64,000 bases of DNA from Acidovorax defluvii (GTDB lineage Bacteria; Pseudomonadota; Gammaproteobacteria; Burkholderiales; Burkholderiaceae_C), in NCBI GenBank assembly GCA_003268905.1, contig QLTU01000003.1, positions 1 through 64,000 on the forward strand, in the 5' to 3' direction. Position 1 is the stretch's first letter, and each line of letters begins with the position of its first letter. The notes beneath the pieces were generated by a model, which saw only the letters and a list, made by a program, of their open reading frames with translations, did no database searches and was not told where the DNA came from. The translations under genes were made by a program, and so were the position numbers. Of this stretch, positions 1 to 7,999 are shown piece by piece.

Positions 1-225
1 TCCGCGTCCTGGCTCAATCAGGTGGAGCGTTGGTTTGCAACCCTGACCGAGAAGTGCATCCGTCGCGGCACACACCGATCGACAAGACAGCTTGAGCAGG
101 CAATCCACCAATACCTGGAGTTGAACAATTCACACCCCAAACCGTTCGCGTGGGTCAAGTCTGCCGATGACATCCTGGCGAGTATCGAGAGATTTTGTCT
201 GCGAATTTCTAACTCAGGACACTAG
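1..225 (+). pseudogene. IS630-family transposase, C-terminal fragment
   Basis: The frame is open from the first base and ends at a TAG at 223-225, so the 5' part lies outside the window. The first residues read SASWLNQVERWF. This matches the conserved SWLNQVE-WF block near the last catalytic acidic residue of the IS630/Tc1-type DDE transposase fold, and is followed by the usual helical tail of about 60 residues. IS630 elements insert at TA dinucleotides. I cannot tell whether the upstream part is intact. No clear terminal inverted repeat can be assigned between here and mutS. Its base composition is less GC-rich than the mutS coding region. Confidence is high for family and low for functional state. 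Confidence 0.8.
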
Positions 226-279
226 GGGAAACCCGCAAAACGAACTGCTACAGTGCACGCCTCATTCACACCGCACCGC

Positions 280-2913
280 ATGTCTGACACGCTCTCGCAC
301 CACACGCCCATGATGCAGCAGTATCTGGCCCTCAAGGCCGGGTACCCCGACACGCTGCTGCTCTACCGCATGGGCGACTTCTACGAGGTGTTCTGGCAAG
401 ACGCCGAAAAAGCCGCGCGCCTGCTCGACATCACGCTCACGCAGCGCGGCCAGTCGGCCGGGCAGCCGGTGGTGATGGCGGGCGTGCCCTTCCATGCGCT
501 GGAGAACTACCTCGCCCGGCTCATCAAGATGGGCGAGTCGGTGGCCATTGCCGAGCAGGTGGGCGATGTGGCCACGGCCAAGGGCCCGGTGGAGCGCAAG
601 GTGGTGCGCGTGGTCACCCCCGGCACGCTGACCGACAGCGAACTGCTGTCCGACAAGGCCGAGGCCCTGCTGCTGGCGGTGCACCAAGGCGCCCGCGCGC
701 GCTGCGGCCTGGCCTGGCTCAGCGTGACGCAGGGCCGCGTGTTCCTGGCCGAATGTGCGCTGGACGAGCTGGGCGGCTGGCTGGAGCGTGTGGCCCCGAG
801 CGAGCTGATCTACAGCGCGGGCGTCACCGACCGCTTTGAGCAGCAATTGCAGGCACTGCGCCAAGGCGGCTCCTTCACCTGCCCCATGGCCCCGCGCCCC
901 GACTGGCAGTTTGACAGCCAGCTCGGCGAGCGCAAGCTGCTCGAACAGCTCGGCGCCGCCAGCCTGCAGGCCTGGAGCGCGCAAGACCTGGCCCAGGCGC
1001 ACGCCGCCGCCGCCGCGCTGCTGCAATACGCCGAGCACACCCAGGGCCGCCAACTCACGCACGTGCACAGTGTGCAGGTGCAGCGTGGCGACGACCTCAT
1101 CGACCTGCCCGCCAGCACGCGCCGCAACCTCGAACTCATCAAAACCCTGCGCGGCGAAGACGCGCCCACGCTGCTCTCGCTGCTCGACACCTGCATGACC
1201 GGCATGGGCAGCCGCTTGCTGCGCACCTGGCTGCTGGAACCCCGGCGCGACCGCACCGAGGCCCGCCAGCGCCTGGCCGCCACCACGGCCCTGCGCGGCG
1301 CGGGTGGTGCCGGGGGTGGCACCGGCCCCTGGAGCGCGCTGCGCGAGCAGCTCAAGGGCGTGAGCGACGTGGAACGCATCGCCGCGCGCACCGCACTGCG
1401 CCAGGTGCGCCCGCGTGAACTGGTGGCGCTGTGCAAAACGCTACAAAAAGCAGAGCTTCTCGCGCATATTGGACAAGCGCCGGAGCCCTATTTGGCTCAA
1501 ATTTTCAGCCATTTGCAGCCGCCCCCGGGCTGCGCAGATCTGCTGCACCGCGCCATCGACGAAGAACCCGCCGCGCTGGTGCGCGACGGCGGCGTGATCG
1601 CCAGCGGCTTCGACGCCGAACTCGACGAGCTGCGCGGCATCCAGAGCAACTGCGACGCCTTCCTGCTCGACCTGGAAACGCGCGAGAAGGCGCGCACCGG
1701 CATCCCCAACCTGCGCGTGCAGTTCAACAAGGTGCACGGCTTCTATATTGAAGTGACCGGCAGCCACCTCGACAAGGTGCCCGACGACTACCGCCGCCGC
1801 CAGACGCTGAAAAACGCCGAGCGCTTCATCACGCCCGAGCTGAAAGCCTTCGAGGACAAAGCCCTGTCGGCCAACGAGCGCGCGCTGGCGCGTGAAAAAT
1901 GGCTGTACGAGCAGGTGCTCGACCAGCTCCAGCCGCACATCCCCCTGCTCACCCGCCTGGCCCACGCGCTGGCCACGCTCGACGTGCTGTGCACGCTGGC
2001 CGAACGCTCACTCACGCTGGGCTGGTGCGCGCCGCAGTTCTTGCCCGAGCCCTGCATCGAGATCGAGGCCGGCCGCCACCCCGTGGTGGAAGCGCGCTTG
2101 GCAGAAACGTCGAGCGGCGCCTTCATCCCCAACCACACGCGCCTGAACGCCAACACGCGCATGCAGCTCATCACCGGCCCCAACATGGGCGGCAAATCGA
2201 CCTACATGCGCCAGGTGGCGCTGATTGTGCTGCTCGCCAGCATGGGCAGCCATGTACCCGCCGCCAGTTGCCGCCTTGGGCCCATCGACGCCATCCACAC
2301 CCGCATCGGCGCGGCCGACGACCTGGCCAACGCGCAATCCACCTTCATGCTGGAGATGGTGGAGGCCGCGCAAATATTGCACGCCGCCACGCCGCACAGC
2401 CTGGTGCTGATGGACGAGATTGGCCGTGGCACCAGCACCTTCGACGGCCTGGCGCTGGCCAGCGGCATTGCCACTCACCTGCACGACAAGACCCGCGCCT
2501 TCACGCTGTTCGCCACGCACTACTTCGAGCTGACCGAACTGCCCGCCAAGGCGCGCCACGCCGTCAACATGCACGTGAGCGCGGCCGAAAGCGGTGCCGA
2601 CATCGTGTTCCTGCACGAAATCCAGAGCGGCCCCGCCAGCCGCAGCTACGGCATCCAGGTGGCCAAACTGGCCGGCATGCCCGCGCCCGTGCTGCACCAC
2701 GCCCGCCACACCCTGGCCGCGCTGGAAGAACGCGCGGGCGAGGGCGAATTGCAGGTGGACCTGTTCGCCCCCCCTGAAGTGCCCGAGAGCGCAGGCGCCA
2801 GCCCGGTGGAAGCCGCGCTGGCCGCCATCCACCCCGACCAGCTCAGCCCGCGCGAGGCGCTGGATGCGCTGTACCAGTTGAAGGCCGTCATGGGGAAGCC
2901 CACGCAAGCTTGA
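280..2913 (+). CDS. mutS: DNA mismatch repair protein MutS
   Basis: MutS recognises mispaired and looped bases and recruits MutL in methyl-independent or methyl-directed mismatch repair. I place the start at the ATG at 280 because the protein then begins [15 protein letters not shown], like other MutS proteins; an in-frame GTG at 253 would add nine residues. The mismatch-contacting motif F34-Y35-E36 is present (GDFYEVF). The Walker A box GPNMGGKST is at about residues 633-641, and Walker [14 protein letters not shown] starts near 708. Total length is 877 residues, normal for the family. Codons for about residues 386-409, in the middle lever region, match the interspersed palindromic repeat found elsewhere in this window. 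The gene stands alone, just downstream of an IS630 remnant. Confidence 0.97.
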   Translation: MSDTLSHHTPMMQQYLALKAGYPDTLLLYRMGDFYEVFWQDAEKAARLLDITLTQRGQSAGQPVVMAGVPFHALENYLARLIKMGESVAIAEQVGDVATAKGPVERKVVRVVTPGTLTDSELLSDKAEALLLAVHQGARARCGLAWLSVTQGRVFLAECALDELGGWLERVAPSELIYSAGVTDRFEQQLQALRQGGSFTCPMAPRPDWQFDSQLGERKLLEQLGAASLQAWSAQDLAQAHAAAAALLQYAEHTQGRQLTHVHSVQVQRGDDLIDLPASTRRNLELIKTLRGEDAPTLLSLLDTCMTGMGSRLLRTWLLEPRRDRTEARQRLAATTALRGAGGAGGGTGPWSALREQLKGVSDVERIAARTALRQVRPRELVALCKTLQKAELLAHIGQAPEPYLAQIFSHLQPPPGCADLLHRAIDEEPAALVRDGGVIASGFDAELDELRGIQSNCDAFLLDLETREKARTGIPNLRVQFNKVHGFYIEVTGSHLDKVPDDYRRRQTLKNAERFITPELKAFEDKALSANERALAREKWLYEQVLDQLQPHIPLLTRLAHALATLDVLCTLAERSLTLGWCAPQFLPEPCIEIEAGRHPVVEARLAETSSGAFIPNHTRLNANTRMQLITGPNMGGKSTYMRQVALIVLLASMGSHVPAASCRLGPIDAIHTRIGAADDLANAQSTFMLEMVEAAQILHAATPHSLVLMDEIGRGTSTFDGLALASGIATHLHDKTRAFTLFATHYFELTELPAKARHAVNMHVSAAESGADIVFLHEIQSGPASRSYGIQVAKLAGMPAPVLHHARHTLAALEERAGEGELQVDLFAPPEVPESAGASPVEAALAAIHPDQLSPREALDALYQLKAVMGKPTQA
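1437..1506 (+). repeat. Interspersed palindromic repeat, diverged copy inside mutS
   Basis: The stretch reads CTACAAAAAGCAGAGCTTC, then GCGCATATTGGACAAGCGCC, then TATTTGGCTCAAATTTT. It follows the order of the repeat seen between genes at 48884-48949 (flank, GAGCT-type box, palindromic core, GGCC-AAATT flank). It is in frame and adds the peptide [14 protein letters not shown] to MutS. The locally low GC and A-rich codons contrast with the flanking GC-rich codons. Confidence 0.6.
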
Positions 2914-2966
2914 CGCCTCCCATTTCATGCCGCATGATGGCATGACGTTGTTTGAAGGATCACGCC

Positions 2967-3368
2967 ATGCTCAAGGAAGTGGGCGCCAGCGGCCAGATAT
3001 CGCTGGGCAAGAAGTACGCAGGGCAATTGTTCGAGGTGCAAACGGCTCCTGACGGCACCATCACGCTAATGCCGGTGAAAGTGGTGCCCGCCCCCCTCAC
3101 CGCACAGGAAGAGCCTGCCCGCTACGCCGCAGCGGCGGGCACCGCAGACGGCGGGCTCACCCCCGAGCGCCTGGCGCGCCGCGCTGCCGCCGCCGCACGC
3201 AGCCCGGCTGAAATGGAAGCCGCACGCACCCAGTGGGAAGAAGAAAACAAGGAAGCCATTGAGGCCATGAACCAGCGCATGGCCAAGATTGGCTCCATGG
3301 CGCGCCGCATTCACGAGTGGCGCAAGGCCAAAGGGCAGCAGGCAGTAGCGACCGATGGCGCAGTTTGA
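2967..3368 (+). CDS. Hybrid antitoxin: AbrB-like N-terminus, CcdA-like C-terminus
   Basis: This is a 133-residue protein starting at the ATG at 2967; an upstream in-frame TTG at 2952 is less likely. The first 40 residues (MLKEVGASGQISLGKKYAG, then a short beta-rich stretch ending LMPVKVVP) resemble the swapped-hairpin AbrB/MazE fold used for DNA binding. Residues near 95-125 carry W-EEENKEAIEAMNQRMAKIG followed by a terminal W, which matches the toxin-wrapping tail of CcdA antitoxins (W-EN-EAI-N-G-W). The usual ribbon-helix-helix domain of CcdA is absent. The stop overlaps the start of the CcdB-like gene by 14 bases, the normal arrangement for a co-translated antitoxin-toxin pair. The fold assignment of the N-terminus is inference; the CcdA-like tail is clearer. 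Confidence 0.7.
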   Translation: MLKEVGASGQISLGKKYAGQLFEVQTAPDGTITLMPVKVVPAPLTAQEEPARYAAAAGTADGGLTPERLARRAAAAARSPAEMEAARTQWEEENKEAIEAMNQRMAKIGSMARRIHEWRKAKGQQAVATDGAV

Positions 3369-3666
3369 CGTTTACCCGAACCCGCTGGAGGAGTTGCGCG
3401 CTACCCACCCCTACGTGGTGCAAGTGCAAAGCCATTTCCTCAAGCGCCCTGCAGCCGTCATGGCGGTTCCACTCGCCCCCTTGGACAACCCACAGCACGC
3501 CACCGTGCTGAACCCCAAGCTGGAGGTGGCAGGGCAAGCCTTCGTGCTGGAGACATTGGCCATCGGTTCGTTTGAACCCGGCGAACTGCGCAGCCCACTG
3601 ACCAATCTCGGCCAGGATGCCCAGGCCATCTGGGACGCACTCGACTACGCCATGCACGGCTATTGA
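3355..3666 (+). CDS. CcdB-family toxin
   Basis: CcdB proteins poison DNA gyrase and are neutralised by the partner antitoxin. The 103 residues begin MAQFDVYPNP and continue with a V-QS core, a strand of type AAVMAVPLAPL and a C-terminal helix ending in LDYAMHGY. This is the length and order of CcdB (101 residues in the F plasmid), including the terminal aromatic-glycine tail. The ATG at 3355 lies 14 bases inside the upstream antitoxin gene, so translation is coupled. The pair sits directly upstream of a restriction-modification gene. Confidence 0.8.
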   Translation: MAQFDVYPNPLEELRATHPYVVQVQSHFLKRPAAVMAVPLAPLDNPQHATVLNPKLEVAGQAFVLETLAIGSFEPGELRSPLTNLGQDAQAIWDALDYAMHGY

Positions 3667-3713
3667 CCACCCACGGTGCCCCAATGTGCCCAAGGCAAAC
3701 AACACCCCCAACG

Positions 3714-3890
3714 ATGACCCTGCCCAGGGAAGTCGAGGCCAGCACCGCCCTCATTCCTCCATCCTTGGCCATGGCATCCACCGCTGAAGTCAAGCAATAC
3801 AACGCTTGGGCCGAGCAACGCGAGCCGTACTCCCAGCGCGTACGCCGCTGGCGTGCAGGCCAACGGCCGAGCAACCAAAGTAACCCATGA
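3714..3890 (+). CDS. Small hypothetical protein coupled to restriction enzyme gene
   Basis: I do not recognise the product. The ORF of 58 codons starts at the ATG at 3714 (alternatives are ATG 3684 and TTG 3663). It ends in a TGA that overlaps the ATG of the MmeI-like gene in an ATGA arrangement, which suggests translational coupling and is the best argument that it is real. The C-terminal half (AEVKQYNAWAEQREPYSQRV) is charged and probably helical. No signal peptide or membrane segment is visible. It could be a small regulator of the restriction gene or simply a leader ORF. Confidence 0.4.
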   Translation: MTLPREVEASTALIPPSLAMASTAEVKQYNAWAEQREPYSQRVRRWRAGQRPSNQSNP

Positions 3891-6019
3891 CCCCCCAAGA
3901 CTTCATCGCCAAATGGGGCGCGCCCGGTGGCGTGCCCGGCCCGGCCTACGCGCTCAACGAAGAACAAGGCGCGCAAAGCCACTTTCTGGACCTGTGCGAG
4001 CTGCTGGGTGTGCCCAAGCCCGGCAGTGCCGCTGACTACCGGTTTGAAGAAAAAAGCGCCGTCATCGGCGGCAAGACGGGCTATGCCGACGTCTTCATGC
4101 GTGGCGTGTTTGCGTGGGAGAACAAGGCGCCGGGCAAAAACCTCGACACCGCGCTCAAGCAGTTGCTCACCTACAGCCTGGCGCTGTCCAACCCGCCCAT
4201 TCTGGTGGTGTCTGACCGGCTTAGCATCCGCATTCACACCCAGTTCACCGGCCACCCCAGCGCCACGCACGAGGTGCGCATTGCCGAGATGGACCAGCCC
4301 GCCAATCTGGCGTTGCTGCGCCGCATCTGGACGGCGCCCGAGAGCTTCAAGCCCCGGCAAACCAACCGCGACATCACCGAAGCCGCCGCCCGCAGCTTTG
4401 CCGCCCTGGCCGAAGGCCTGCGCCAGCGCGGCAGCGCGCCGGGTGAAGGCGCCACAGACCCGCAGCACCCGCAGCACCGCGCCAACCAAGTGGCGCACTT
4501 CCTCACGCAGTGCCTGTTCTGCTTTTTTGCCGAAGACGTGGGCCTGCTGCCCGGCCGCATGTTTGAGCGGCTGCTCAACAACCAGCAGGCCACGCCCGAG
4601 CGCCTGACCCAGGGCCTTTCGCAGCTTTTTGGCACCATGCAAAGCGGCGGCCTGTATGGCGTGGACGACATTCCGTGGTTCAACGGCGGCCTGTTCCAGA
4701 CCATCGCCGTGCCGCCCCTCTCCTCGCCCGACCTGGCCGAACTGCGCCGCGCCGCCGACCTGAACTGGAGCGCCATCGACGTCTCCATCTTCGGCACCCT
4801 GTTCGAACGCGGGCTCGACCCCGCCAAACGCAGCCAACTGGGCGCGCACTACACCGACCCGGCCACCATCGAACGACTGATTGGCCCCGTCATCCGTCGT
4901 CCATTGCTACAAAAATGGGAGCTGGTAGCGCAGCAAATACGGGCGCTGGCGGCCAAAATCACCAAAAAAGGCGACAAACATTACCGCGCAGCGCACGCAT
5001 TGTTTGTGACCTGGCTCGACGAGCTCAAAAACTACCGCGCCCTCGACCCCGCCTGCGGCAGCGGCAACTTTTTGTACCTCGCCCTCAAGTGCCTGAAAGA
5101 CGTGGAACACCACAGCCACCTGCAGGCCGCCGAACTGGGCCTGGACCGCGAGGCCGACCTGGTGACCGGCCCGCACAACGTGCTGGGCATCGAACTGAAC
5201 GAATACGCCGCCGAACTGGCCCGCGTCACGGTGTGGATTGGCGAACTGCAATGGCGCCTGGCGCACGGCTACGAGTTCAAGACCAACCCCGTGCTCGACA
5301 CCCTGGAACACATCGAATGCCGCGACGCACTGCTGGACTGGGGCACAGCGCAGACAGCGCCAAAACAAGGCGCAGTGCAGACACCAGCGCCCGCCCCAGG
5401 CGCAGCGCAGGTTTCGGGGTCGGATCACGATTTTGCGCAGCAAAACTCGTGCTCTGACCCCGAAACCGGAACCCCGCCCCATCCCGGACCACCGGGCGCA
5501 GCCGCCGCACCGCAAGAAGCCACCTGGCCCACCGCCAACGTGGTCATCGGCAACCCGCCCTTCCTGGGCGACAAAAAAATGCGCGCCGAGCTGGGCGACG
5601 CCTACACCACGCTGCTGCGCAAAACCTACGAAGGCCGCGTGCCCGGCGGTGCCGACCTGGTGTGCTACTGGTTCGACAAGGCCCGCGCGCAGATGGCGGC
5701 CGGGGCTTTGCAGCGCGCCGGGCTGGTCACCACCAACTCGATTCGCGGCGGCGCCAACCGCAAGGTGCTTGATGCGATCTGCGCGCAGACACGCATCTTT
5801 GAGGCGTGGAGCGATGAGCCGTGGGTGAACGACGGCGCGGCGGTACGGGTGTCGCTGGTGGCGTTTGGGCAGACCGAGGAATCGATACGGCTGGATGGCG
5901 CAGATGTGGCAGCCATCCATGCAGACTTGACCGCCGGGACTGACCATAGCGCGTCCCTTGACCTTCCGAGTGCGAAGCCATTGCCCAGTAACAAGGCCGC
6001 ATGCTTCATAGGGGCATGA
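3887..6019 (+). CDS. MmeI-like type IIL restriction-modification enzyme, N-terminal part (frameshifted)
   Basis: The product combines nuclease and adenine-N6 methyltransferase activity in one chain, like MmeI. Near the N-terminus D68-X9-E78-N-K80 (YADV...WENK) fits the D-X9-EXK nuclease motif of this family. The SAM-binding motif DPACGSGNF is at about 387-395 and the catalytic NPPF at about 556-559. The frame runs off at a TGA at 6017-6019, just where the target-recognition domain should start; the continuation is in the +2 frame from about 6010. One extra G in the GGGG run at 6011-6014 would join the two parts as CFIGGMKKGPF. Between the SAM motif and NPPF lies a long Pro/Ala linker containing a palindromic insert (5411-5466), and a second repeat copy sits at 4903-4962. 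Confidence 0.85.
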   Translation: MTPQDFIAKWGAPGGVPGPAYALNEEQGAQSHFLDLCELLGVPKPGSAADYRFEEKSAVIGGKTGYADVFMRGVFAWENKAPGKNLDTALKQLLTYSLALSNPPILVVSDRLSIRIHTQFTGHPSATHEVRIAEMDQPANLALLRRIWTAPESFKPRQTNRDITEAAARSFAALAEGLRQRGSAPGEGATDPQHPQHRANQVAHFLTQCLFCFFAEDVGLLPGRMFERLLNNQQATPERLTQGLSQLFGTMQSGGLYGVDDIPWFNGGLFQTIAVPPLSSPDLAELRRAADLNWSAIDVSIFGTLFERGLDPAKRSQLGAHYTDPATIERLIGPVIRRPLLQKWELVAQQIRALAAKITKKGDKHYRAAHALFVTWLDELKNYRALDPACGSGNFLYLALKCLKDVEHHSHLQAAELGLDREADLVTGPHNVLGIELNEYAAELARVTVWIGELQWRLAHGYEFKTNPVLDTLEHIECRDALLDWGTAQTAPKQGAVQTPAPAPGAAQVSGSDHDFAQQNSCSDPETGTPPHPGPPGAAAAPQEATWPTANVVIGNPPFLGDKKMRAELGDAYTTLLRKTYEGRVPGGADLVCYWFDKARAQMAAGALQRAGLVTTNSIRGGANRKVLDAICAQTRIFEAWSDEPWVNDGAAVRVSLVAFGQTEESIRLDGADVAAIHADLTAGTDHSASLDLPSAKPLPSNKAACFIGA
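4903..4962 (+). repeat. Interspersed palindromic repeat copy inside restriction enzyme gene
   Basis: TTGCTACAAAAATGGGAGCT, a degenerate core and GCGCTGGCGGCCAAAATC follow the repeat order. The copy is read in the same frame as the mutS copy: mutS gives LQKAELLA and this gene gives LQKWELVA. It lies just before the SAM-binding motif. Confidence 0.55.
5411..5466. repeat. 56-bp coding palindrome in methyltransferase linker
   Basis: Outer arms GTTTCGGGGTC (5411-5421) and GACCCCGAAAC (5456-5466) are perfect inverted repeats. Inner arms CACGATTTTGC and GCAAAACTCGTG nearly pair, so the whole unit can fold as one hairpin. It is in frame and encodes VSGSDHDFAQQNSCSDPET within a Pro/Ala-rich linker between methyltransferase motifs. 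It looks like a mobile repeat tolerated at a surface loop. Confidence 0.75.
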
Positions 6020-7107
6020 AGAAGGGGCCGTTCGACGTAGACGGCACAACTGCACGAGACTGGCTACGTTTACCCAACCCGAACGGACTCAGCAACAGCG
6101 ACGTGGTGAAGCCATGGTGCAACGGACTGGACATCACCCGCAGGCCGCTTGACCAATGGATCGTTGACTTTGGATTGGCGCTGCCCGAAAGCGAAGCCGC
6201 ACTGTATGAAGCACCGTTCGGGCATGTTCACAACACGGTCAAGCCCCAACGAGATGCCGTGCGCAATGAACTGGAAAAAAGCCGCTGGTGGTTACATGCA
6301 AGACCCTCCCCTGATCTGCGCCGGGCCGTCGCCGGGCTACCCCGCACCATCGTCACGCCCCGCGTCGCCAAGCACCGATTGTTCTCGTGGCTGGCACCGG
6401 GCGTCGTTGTGGACGGGCAACTGGTTCTCACAGCCCGCGCCGACGACACCACCTTCGGCATCCTCCACAGCCGCTTCCACGAACTCTGGGCGCTGCGCAT
6501 GGGCTCCTCGCTGGAAGACCGGCCGCGCTACACCCCCACCACCTGCTTCGAAACCTTCCCCTTCCCCACAGGCCTCACCCCCTTGGACACCGCGCACCAG
6601 CGCACCGAGGCAGTGGACGGCGGCGCGCTGATTCCGGCCAACCTGCCAGACACTTTGCCCGACGCCTTGCCAGCAGAGAATTTAGAGCAAAAACAGGCTC
6701 TAGCGCCCGTCCATCAAGCGCCAGCAGCTATCAAAACCATACCAATCCGCCAGGCCGCCACAGCCATTGCCCAGGCCGCCCAGCGCCTGAGCACCCTGCG
6801 CCAGGCCTGGCTGAACCCGCCCGAGTGGACGCAAACCGTGCCCGAGGTGGTGCCGCTGGGCATGACCACATCGCCCTACCCCGACCGCACGGTGCCCAAG
6901 CCCGGCTTCGAAAAAGACCTGGCCAAGCGCACGCTCACCAATCTCTACAACCTGCGCCCCGCCTGGCTGGCTGCGGCCCACGCGCAGCTGGATGCGGCGG
7001 TGGCGGCGGCCTACGGCTGGGGCGACTACACGGCGGACATGCCCGACGATGAAATCTTGCGCCGCCTGCTGGCGCTGAACCTGGAGCGGGCGCGCACACA
7101 GGGGTAG
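6001..7107 (+). CDS. MmeI-like restriction-modification enzyme, C-terminal part with target-recognition domain
   Basis: This frame continues the interrupted gene. From GMKKGPFDVDG onward it carries the target-recognition and C-terminal helical regions typical of MmeI-type enzymes, including the late block FGILHSRFHELWALRMGSS and TPTTCFETFPFP. The ATG at 6001 is probably not a natural start; coding sense begins around 6010 after the frameshift. A repeat copy (6678-6738) is inserted in frame and gives QALAPVHQAPAAIKTI. As sequenced, the two halves would be separate polypeptides, and a recognition domain without the catalytic part should be inactive. Confidence 0.8.
   Translation: MLHRGMKKGPFDVDGTTARDWLRLPNPNGLSNSDVVKPWCNGLDITRRPLDQWIVDFGLALPESEAALYEAPFGHVHNTVKPQRDAVRNELEKSRWWLHARPSPDLRRAVAGLPRTIVTPRVAKHRLFSWLAPGVVVDGQLVLTARADDTTFGILHSRFHELWALRMGSSLEDRPRYTPTTCFETFPFPTGLTPLDTAHQRTEAVDGGALIPANLPDTLPDALPAENLEQKQALAPVHQAPAAIKTIPIRQAATAIAQAAQRLSTLRQAWLNPPEWTQTVPEVVPLGMTTSPYPDRTVPKPGFEKDLAKRTLTNLYNLRPAWLAAAHAQLDAAVAAAYGWGDYTADMPDDEILRRLLALNLERARTQG
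6678..6738 (-). repeat. Interspersed palindromic repeat copy inside restriction enzyme gene
   Basis: GAATTTAGAGCAAAAACAGG, TCTAGCGCCC, CAAGCGCCAGCAGCTATC form the repeat in reverse orientation relative to the mutS copy. It is read in frame as LAPVHQAPAAIK. The same frame of a reverse copy in the lytR-type gene gives ALVQKAPAALL, and in tupA gives LALIGKALPAI. Confidence 0.65.
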
Positions 7108-7159
7108 TGCATGGCCCGAGCCATGGCTCGCGAAGACCGTGGCTGATAGACTTTGCTGC

Positions 7160-7375
7160 ATGAAAACCGCCCTGAGCCCCGTTGAACACCTTGGCAAGTT
7201 TGAGCGCCTGCAACTGGTGGAGGATTTGTGGGACGAGTTCGCCGCCGAGTCCTCATACGAATCGCGTTCTGAAGTGCTTGACGAACTCGAACGCCGCGCC
7301 GCCTGGCGCGACCTGCACCCCGGCCAGGAAAAAAGCCTGAGCGCCATTGCCAGCGCGCTGGGCGTTCACTTGTGA
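7160..7375 (+). CDS. Antitoxin of RelE/ParE-type module
   Basis: The 71-residue acidic protein starts at the ATG at 7160. It reads LSPVEHLGKFERLQLVEDLWDEF, then a short helix, then a C-terminal segment HPGQEKSLSAIAS. This is the pattern of the small putative addiction-module component family (Pfam PF09720) that pairs with ParE/RelE toxins. Its last four bases overlap the GTG start of the toxin. It presumably binds and neutralises that toxin and represses the operon; the sequence does not show the operator. Confidence 0.75.
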   Translation: MKTALSPVEHLGKFERLQLVEDLWDEFAAESSYESRSEVLDELERRAAWRDLHPGQEKSLSAIASALGVHL

Positions 7376-7668
7376 ACTGGACCGTGGTTTTTGAAGCCCC
7401 GGCACAGGCAGAAATTGCAGAAGCTTTCGCTTGGTACGAGGAAAAGTCGTACGGTCTGGGCGGTGACTATCTCCGCGTCATCGCAGCGGCTGCCGAGCAA
7501 CTGGCACGCAATCCCGAAGCGTTTGCGCCGACGCGGGGCCGATTTCGACGCATCTTGTTGCGGCGCTTTCCGTATGCGCTGCATTTCGAATTGCTGACGG
7601 GTCATCGCGTCTCGGTGCTGGCCTGTCTGCACCACCGCCGCAGCCCTGCACGCTGGCCCGGCCCCTGA
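7372..7668 (+). CDS. RelE/ParE-family toxin
   Basis: This is a 98-residue protein with a GTG start overlapping the antitoxin stop (GTGA). MNWTVVFEAPAQAEIAEAFAWYE begins the beta-alpha-alpha pattern of the RelE/ParE superfamily. The basic strand RGRFRRILLRRFPYALHFEL and the final VSVLACLHHRRSP carry the Arg-rich sheet and H-R ending typical of these toxins. ParE members inhibit gyrase and RelE members cut mRNA at the ribosome; the sequence alone does not decide between them. Confidence 0.85.
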   Translation: MNWTVVFEAPAQAEIAEAFAWYEEKSYGLGGDYLRVIAAAAEQLARNPEAFAPTRGRFRRILLRRFPYALHFELLTGHRVSVLACLHHRRSPARWPGP

Positions 7669-7687
7669 TCGGACTTTGCTTTACACC

Positions 7688-7954
7688 ATGCCCCGCGCAC
7701 GCCCCGCCTCCCCCGAAGAAATCGGTGACGGCGAGGACCGCCCGGTCAACCCGCACAGCCCCGAGGTGCCGCCCGCCGTGCGCGCCAAGGTGCTGGCCAT
7801 GGCGCAGCCAGGTGACCAGCTGTGGCGCTGCCCGCGCCGGTCAGCGCCGCGCGGTCTGTTCAGCGTTCTGGGGGTGGGCCCGCGCGATGCGGTGATCGAG
7901 TGGTGGCTGCTCGATGCGCAGGGCGAGCTGATCGAGGCGTTCTGGGAGGTTTGA
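7688..7954 (+). CDS. Hypothetical protein
   Basis: This 88-residue protein is unrecognised. The ATG at 7688 is preferred over an upstream TTG at 7676. The N-terminal third is rich in Pro, Arg and Glu. The C-terminal half (DQLWRCPRRSAPRGLFSVLG, then a Trp-rich strand AVIEWWLLDAQGELIEAFWEV) looks like a small mixed alpha/beta domain. There is no signal peptide. It follows the toxin gene by about 20 bases and could be transcribed with it, but nothing ties it functionally to the toxin. Confidence 0.6.
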   Translation: MPRARPASPEEIGDGEDRPVNPHSPEVPPAVRAKVLAMAQPGDQLWRCPRRSAPRGLFSVLGVGPRDAVIEWWLLDAQGELIEAFWEV

Positions 7955-7999
7955 GACCCGCCGCATCGCAGCGGGTGGCCTGTCACCGGCCCGTGCTCA

